From assembly GCF_018449515.1 (NCBI RefSeq), contig NZ_JAAVUQ010000026.1, positions 1-64,000 of the forward strand: DNA of 64,000 bases, read 5' to 3'. Position numbers and translations under genes: made by a program. The stretch is from Caballeronia sp. dw_19 (GTDB lineage Bacteria > Pseudomonadota > Gammaproteobacteria > Burkholderiales > Burkholderiaceae). Position 1 is the first letter of the stretch. Every line of letters starts with the position of its first letter. Of this stretch, positions 60,332 through 64,000 are shown piece by piece. The notes below the pieces were generated by a model. That model saw only the letters and a list, made by a program, of their open reading frames with translations. It was not told the origin of the DNA and did no database searches.

Positions 60332-61281
60332 CGCGGATGGGCTCCTTTGTCCGTGCGGGAGACAATCTGCACGAATACATCCTCGAGGCTGGGACGTATG
60401 GCGCGCGGCGGCGTCGACTCGATCTGCCGTTGCGCCAGCAGGGGCACGAGCCCGGCTTCGGTCACGCCGGTGCGCATCAGCACGTGCAGCCGGTCGCCGA
60501 AGATCGCTGCATCGATCACATCCGGCGTCTCGCGTAACGCCGCAAGGGCGGCGCCAAGCGGCGTGCAAACCAGTTCGAACAGATTGCCGCCGAGGTCGTG
60601 CTCGCGCAGGGCGCCTGGGCTGCCGATCGCCACCAGCCGGCCGGCGTCGATCAGCGCGATGCGGTGGCAGTACTCCGCTTCCTCCATATAGTGCGTGGAC
60701 ACCAGCACGGTCACTCCGCTCGCGGCAAGCTCGTGAATCAGGTCCCAGAAGCGCCGGCGCGCTTCCGGTTCGACGCCTGAGGTCGGTTCATCGAGAAACA
60801 GCACGGGTGGGCGATGCAGGATCGCGCAGCCGAGCGCGAGCCGCTGTTTCCAGCCGCCCGCGAGCGTGCGCACGAGTGTATCGTCGCGTCCCTCCAGCCC
60901 CGCCATGGCGATGGCCCGCCGGATCCGCTCGTTGATCTCGGGCCGGGGCACCCGGTAGATGCCGCAGAAAAAGCGCAGGTTTTCGCGGCAGGTCAGGTCC
61001 CCGTATAACGAGAATTTTTGTGACATGTAGCCGATGTGCGCGCGCAGCGCCTCGGCCTGCGTACCGACATCGAAACCTGCCACCGACGCCTGCCCGGCGG
61101 TCGGCGAGAGCAGTCCGCACAGCATGCGGATGGTGGTCGACTTGCCGGCTCCGTTGGGACCGATAAAGCCAACGACTTCGCCTTTGCCGATGGACAGGTC
61201 GAGGCGATCCACCGCGGTGAAGGTGCCGAATCGTTTGGTCAGCCCCGTTGCCTTGACGACGGGATCGCCGAGATCGGTCAT
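60328..61281 (-). CDS. ABC transporter ATP-binding protein (second half of YbhF-type ATPase)
   Basis: A 317-residue ATPase: Walker A GPNGAGKST near 40-48, signature TLAGGWKQRLALG, Walker B LFLDEPTSGVEPEARR, switch His in STHYMEE. The C-terminal extension of about 90 residues is usual for ABC-2 ATPases. In E. coli YbhF two such ATPases are one chain; here they are separate genes overlapping by ATGA. Confidence 0.92.
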   Translation of the reverse strand: MTDLGDPVVKATGLTKRFGTFTAVDRLDLSIGKGEVVGFIGPNGAGKSTTIRMLCGLLSPTAGQASVAGFDVGTQAEALRAHIGYMSQKFSLYGDLTCRENLRFFCGIYRVPRPEINERIRRAIAMAGLEGRDDTLVRTLAGGWKQRLALGCAILHRPPVLFLDEPTSGVEPEARRRFWDLIHELAASGVTVLVSTHYMEEAEYCHRIALIDAGRLVAIGSPGALREHDLGGNLFELVCTPLGAALAALRETPDVIDAAIFGDRLHVLMRTGVTEAGLVPLLAQRQIESTPPRAIRPSLEDVFVQIVSRTDKGAHPR

Positions 61282-62222
61282 GCTGCGCTTCCCGAGCCGA
61301 CGAGCGCGACAAAAACGTCTTCGATGCCGGGCTCGACGGGCGTAATCGTCGTGTACACGATTGCCTTGCTGGCAAGGAAAGCGCCCAGTTCCGGCGTGCG
61401 GCGCGCCGCGTCGTCGACTCGCACATGCACGCGGTCGCCCATCAGCAGTGTTCCCAGCACGCCTGGCGCGTCGACAAGGGCGTCATGCACCGCGCGTGGG
61501 TCGGGCGCCATGATGGCGAGCAATGCCCCCGGCATGGCCTGCTTGAGCCGCGCTGGCGTGTCGCATTGACGGATTTCGCCGGCATGCAGCAGCGCCAGAC
61601 GTGAGCAGCGTTCGGCCTCGTCCATATACGCGGTGGACAGCACGATGGTGACGCCGCTTTCACGCAGGTTGTACAGGATTTCCCAAAAATCGCGCCGTGA
61701 CACAGGGTCCACCCCGGTTGTCGGTTCGTCGAGCAACAACACGCGCGGTGTGTGAATCAAGGCGCAGACGAGACCGAGCTTCTGCTTCATGCCGCCGGAC
61801 AATTGGCCGGCCAGACGCTGCCTGAACGGCACGAGGCCCGCGGCCTCGAGAAGCTGGTCGCTGCGCGCGCGTTGCGTCTTGCGTGGCACGCTGAACAGTT
61901 CGCCATAGAACGCGATGTTCTCGGCGACGGTCAGATCCTCATACAGGCCGAAGCGCTGCGGCATATAACTGAGCGCCGCCTTGGCGCGCTCGGGCGCTGC
62001 CACGACGTCGATATCCTCCAGCCGGATTTCGCCGGAGTCTGGGCGCAGCACGCCGGCGAGCATGCGCATGATGGTGGTTTTGCCCGCGCCGTCCGGCCCG
62101 ACGAGCCCGAAGATTTCCCCTCGCGCGATGTCGAAGCTGATACCGCGCACGGCATGCACAGATCCGAAGCTGCGGATCAGCGCATGCGCGTGGATGGCGG
62201 GGCCCGTTGGCATGGTGCTCAT
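61278..62222 (-). CDS. ABC transporter ATP-binding protein (first half of YbhF-type ATPase)
   Basis: A 314-residue ATPase: Walker A GPDGAGKTT (Asp in place of the usual Asn), signature LSGGMKQKLGLVCALI, Walker B LLLDEPTTGVDPVSRR. The GPDGAGKTT variant is also typical of the first YbhF half. It overlaps both neighbours by 4 bp, so stoichiometric expression is expected. Confidence 0.92.
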   Translation of the reverse strand: MSTMPTGPAIHAHALIRSFGSVHAVRGISFDIARGEIFGLVGPDGAGKTTIMRMLAGVLRPDSGEIRLEDIDVVAAPERAKAALSYMPQRFGLYEDLTVAENIAFYGELFSVPRKTQRARSDQLLEAAGLVPFRQRLAGQLSGGMKQKLGLVCALIHTPRVLLLDEPTTGVDPVSRRDFWEILYNLRESGVTIVLSTAYMDEAERCSRLALLHAGEIRQCDTPARLKQAMPGALLAIMAPDPRAVHDALVDAPGVLGTLLMGDRVHVRVDDAARRTPELGAFLASKAIVYTTITPVEPGIEDVFVALVGSGSAA

Positions 62223-63232
62223 TTGCCGGGTGCCAACAGCGCGATCGACGCATCGGCGGGCATGCCCGGCAACAGTTCGTGGGTCGGGTTGTCGATATCG
62301 ACACGAATCCGGTACACCAGCGTTACGCGTTCCGCGTGCGTCTCGACCGTTTTCGGCGTGAACTCTGCCTGAGGGGAAATGAAGCTGATATGGCCGTGAT
62401 AGGTCTTGCCGGGGTAAGTGTCGGTCGTCACGTCGACAGCTTCGTGCAGACGAACCTTGCCGATATCAGGCTCGTTCACATAGGCGCGCAGCCAGACATG
62501 GTCGAGTTCGTCGAGCGTAAAGATGGCGACACCGGCGCCCGCAAGCTGGCCAAGTTCCGCTTCGCGCACGGCGATCACCCCATCAAAGGGGGCGCGTAGC
62601 ACCGTGTAAGACAGCATCACCTGGTCGAGTTTGAGCTTTGCATCGGCGGCGGCCTGGTTCGCGCGCGCGAGCGCGATGTTGTTGCGTGCGACCTCCACTA
62701 GTGCCCGATCGTGCGCAAGCGTGGCGGTGGATTGCCGCTCGGCAGTAAAAGCAAGATCGCGCGCCTGAACGGCGACTGCATTGCCTTTCACGAGGGTTTC
62801 GTCACGCGCGAGATCCAACTGCTTTTCGGCAAGGTCGAACTGGTCGCTAATGACGCTGTTATGAGCGGCAGCCAGCGTGCTTTCGTTCGCGCTGATCTGC
62901 GCGCTGGCAACGTCCAGGTCGGTGCGATCTATTTCGGTTTGCTGAAGATACAGGTGATCGTCGAGCCGTGCGAGCACCGTATCGCGTTTGACGGATGCGC
63001 CTTCGTCAAACGGCAGATAGACAATCGGCGCCTGCACCTGCGTGACGCTCAGGACACTTTCGTGCGCCTCGATGTTGCCGGATACGATGATCCCGCGGGC
63101 GTCCGGAGCGGCACCGAACAGTGTCGGCCAGCGCCACGCGCCGTAGCCGCCGATAGCGACAACGAGAAGCGTGAGCGCCAGCAGAACCTGCAAGCGGTGT
63201 GCTGATACAGCAGTGTGGAGTTTATCGAACAC
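62219..63232 (-). CDS. HlyD-family periplasmic adaptor (YbhG-like)
   Basis: A 337-residue membrane-fusion protein. A signal-anchor helix (VLLALTLLVVAIGGYGAW) is followed by a lipoyl half-motif (SGNIEAHESVLSVTQVQAPI), a coiled-coil of about 110 residues, and the second half LRAPFDGVIAVREAELGQLA. It links the inner-membrane ABC transporter to an outer-membrane TolC-type channel, not encoded here. It is the first gene of the operon. Confidence 0.92.
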   Translation of the reverse strand: MFDKLHTAVSAHRLQVLLALTLLVVAIGGYGAWRWPTLFGAAPDARGIIVSGNIEAHESVLSVTQVQAPIVYLPFDEGASVKRDTVLARLDDHLYLQQTEIDRTDLDVASAQISANESTLAAAHNSVISDQFDLAEKQLDLARDETLVKGNAVAVQARDLAFTAERQSTATLAHDRALVEVARNNIALARANQAAADAKLKLDQVMLSYTVLRAPFDGVIAVREAELGQLAGAGVAIFTLDELDHVWLRAYVNEPDIGKVRLHEAVDVTTDTYPGKTYHGHISFISPQAEFTPKTVETHAERVTLVYRIRVDIDNPTHELLPGMPADASIALLAPGK

Positions 63233-63286
63233 GGTTGTTTTATGTTTTGTTGTGACGAAATCGGTGGGTCATCCTCAATATCGGTG

Positions 63287-63859
63287 TCACCCGATCATCC
63301 CGGGGTGGCTGCGTCCTTGCTGCCGCCGTGCGAGGTCCAGCGCGTTTTGTGCCGCACGGCGATACCGGTCGATAATCGCAGGAATTTCCGTCGAATCCGG
63401 CGCGCGGTGTCGGGCAGGGCTGGATGCCGGACGCGGTATAGGAGGTGGCATCTGGTCTGAGCGTCGAAGGCGCGACCGACAACACGCCGCCGGGCTGTGC
63501 AACGACGGGTGGGATACCCGGCCGACGTGCCAGAGTTGCGGGAAAATCCGGCCGCCTCGGGCATGGACGCCTTCTGTTACGCGCCGCCAGCCCTCGACCT
63601 GCGCATCGTCATAGATGCCCGGCGTCAACGCATGGCCTCTTGCGGTGGGCGAGATGTTGACGCCCTCGCTGATGATCAACCCGGCAGAGGCCCGCCGCGC
63701 ATAGTGCGCGGCAATCAGTGCACCGGGGATACCGTGCTCGCCCGCGCGGCCGCGCGTCAGCGACGCCATGACGATATGGTTTGCCAATTGATAGCACCCG
63801 AGTTGAACCGGTTGAAACAGGTCACTGAGTGTCTGGGCCGTTTCTATCCTGCTTCCCAT
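63287..63859 (-). pseudogene. Old Yellow Enzyme-type oxidoreductase, truncated
   Basis: Residues 1-118 match NADH:flavin oxidoreductases (LFQPVQLGCYQLANHIVMAS, LTRGRAG, GLIISEGVNISPTARG, IFPQLWHVGRVSHPS). The frame is then disturbed, though STEIPAIIDRYRRAAQNALD (also OYE) reappears before the stop at 63287. The whole C-terminal half with the FMN-phosphate site is absent. It lies 54 bp upstream of the hlyD gene, so it may once have led the operon. Confidence 0.7.
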
Positions 63860-64000
63860 TGATCTCTCCTCGCGTGCCGCCCGGCTCGAGGTCGGCTAGC
63901 GGTGGCCGGCAGTGCATTCACCGGAACACCACGAGCGTAGACCGTCAAAGGTGGCCCCCTTTGACCTTGGTCAACGAGGGAACCTGCCGGTCCACACGGA

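Noticed and set aside
1..64000. tRNA, rRNA and CRISPR genes
   Set aside because: No cloverleaf-like GGTTCGA-type T-arm with matching acceptor stem, no rRNA-like stretch and no regular long direct repeats were noticed on either strand. A tRNAscan/Infernal run would be decisive.

Overview
The window looks like an accessory, catabolism-rich segment from a Burkholderiaceae bacterium (Paraburkholderia, Caballeronia or Burkholderia type). That assignment rests on two Gram-negative general porins of the Burkholderia type, the GC-rich codon use, split iorAB, a galBCD cluster, AAHS and DHA2 transporters and many LysR, IclR and MarR regulators. It is an inference from gene content; no rRNA or tRNA gene was found.

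Layout. 1-7.6 kb is a graveyard of mobile DNA: an intact IS6-family element, remains of a tyrosine-recombinase trio (RIT-like) element, a doubly broken IS5-family element, a run of toxin-antitoxin genes on the minus strand (HicB/DUF29, XRE/HigA, TumA-TumE) and a dead TnpB with its right-end hairpin. 7.7-18.2 kb is functional cargo: a porin, a class V aminotransferase/desulfurase-like enzyme with a polar amino-acid ABC transporter, a split indolepyruvate:ferredoxin oxidoreductase, a MarR regulator and a cyclase-family hydrolase. 18.2-21.5 kb is a second mobile pile-up (TnpB start, IS1182 and IS6 pseudogenes, a group II intron RT fragment, one intact IS6 element and an inverted partial copy). 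21.5-24.3 kb has a porin, an orphan Rieske ferredoxin and an IclR regulator, with three matching 17-bp palindromes.

24.3-40.3 kb is an aromatic-acid catabolic island. A two-HTH LysR regulator is divergent from galB-galC-galD (lower pathway from 4-oxalomesaconate to pyruvate and oxaloacetate), followed by two small accessory enzymes, a Rieske-oxygenase reductase, an AAHS transporter and an esterase-like hydrolase. Then comes a compact operon: Rieske oxygenase, Zn-dehydrogenase, an unknown protein, a 4,5-dihydroxyphthalate-decarboxylase-like protein, LigA/LigB ring-cleavage subunits and a CobW-type metallochaperone. Together they suggest hydroxylation or demethylation, dehydrogenation and decarboxylation of an aromatic acid, meta-cleavage, and the Gal lower pathway. 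LigC and LigI are not present.

40.4-46.4 kb is the most unusual locus: a good sigma-54 promoter preceded by seven TGATCG repeats drives an MSMEG_0572/Sll0783-family protein, a GNAT protein and an MSMEG_0569-type flavoprotein (three families of the Nit1 nitrilase cluster, without nitrilase, radical SAM or AIR-synthase genes), tightly coupled to an LnmK-like protein and a divergent B12-dependent acyl-CoA mutase. The operon seems cut off just downstream.

46.9-53.5 kb carries a DUF485-SSS carboxylate symporter, an HpcH/HpaI aldolase, two LysR regulators and a DHA2 drug exporter. 53.5-58.1 kb is decayed DNA (Crp/Fnr and Zn-ADH remnants) around a DUF3300-DUF2950 exported protein pair. 58.1-63.2 kb is a YbhGFSR-like HlyD/ABC-2 exporter operon on the minus strand, preceded by a truncated Old Yellow Enzyme gene.
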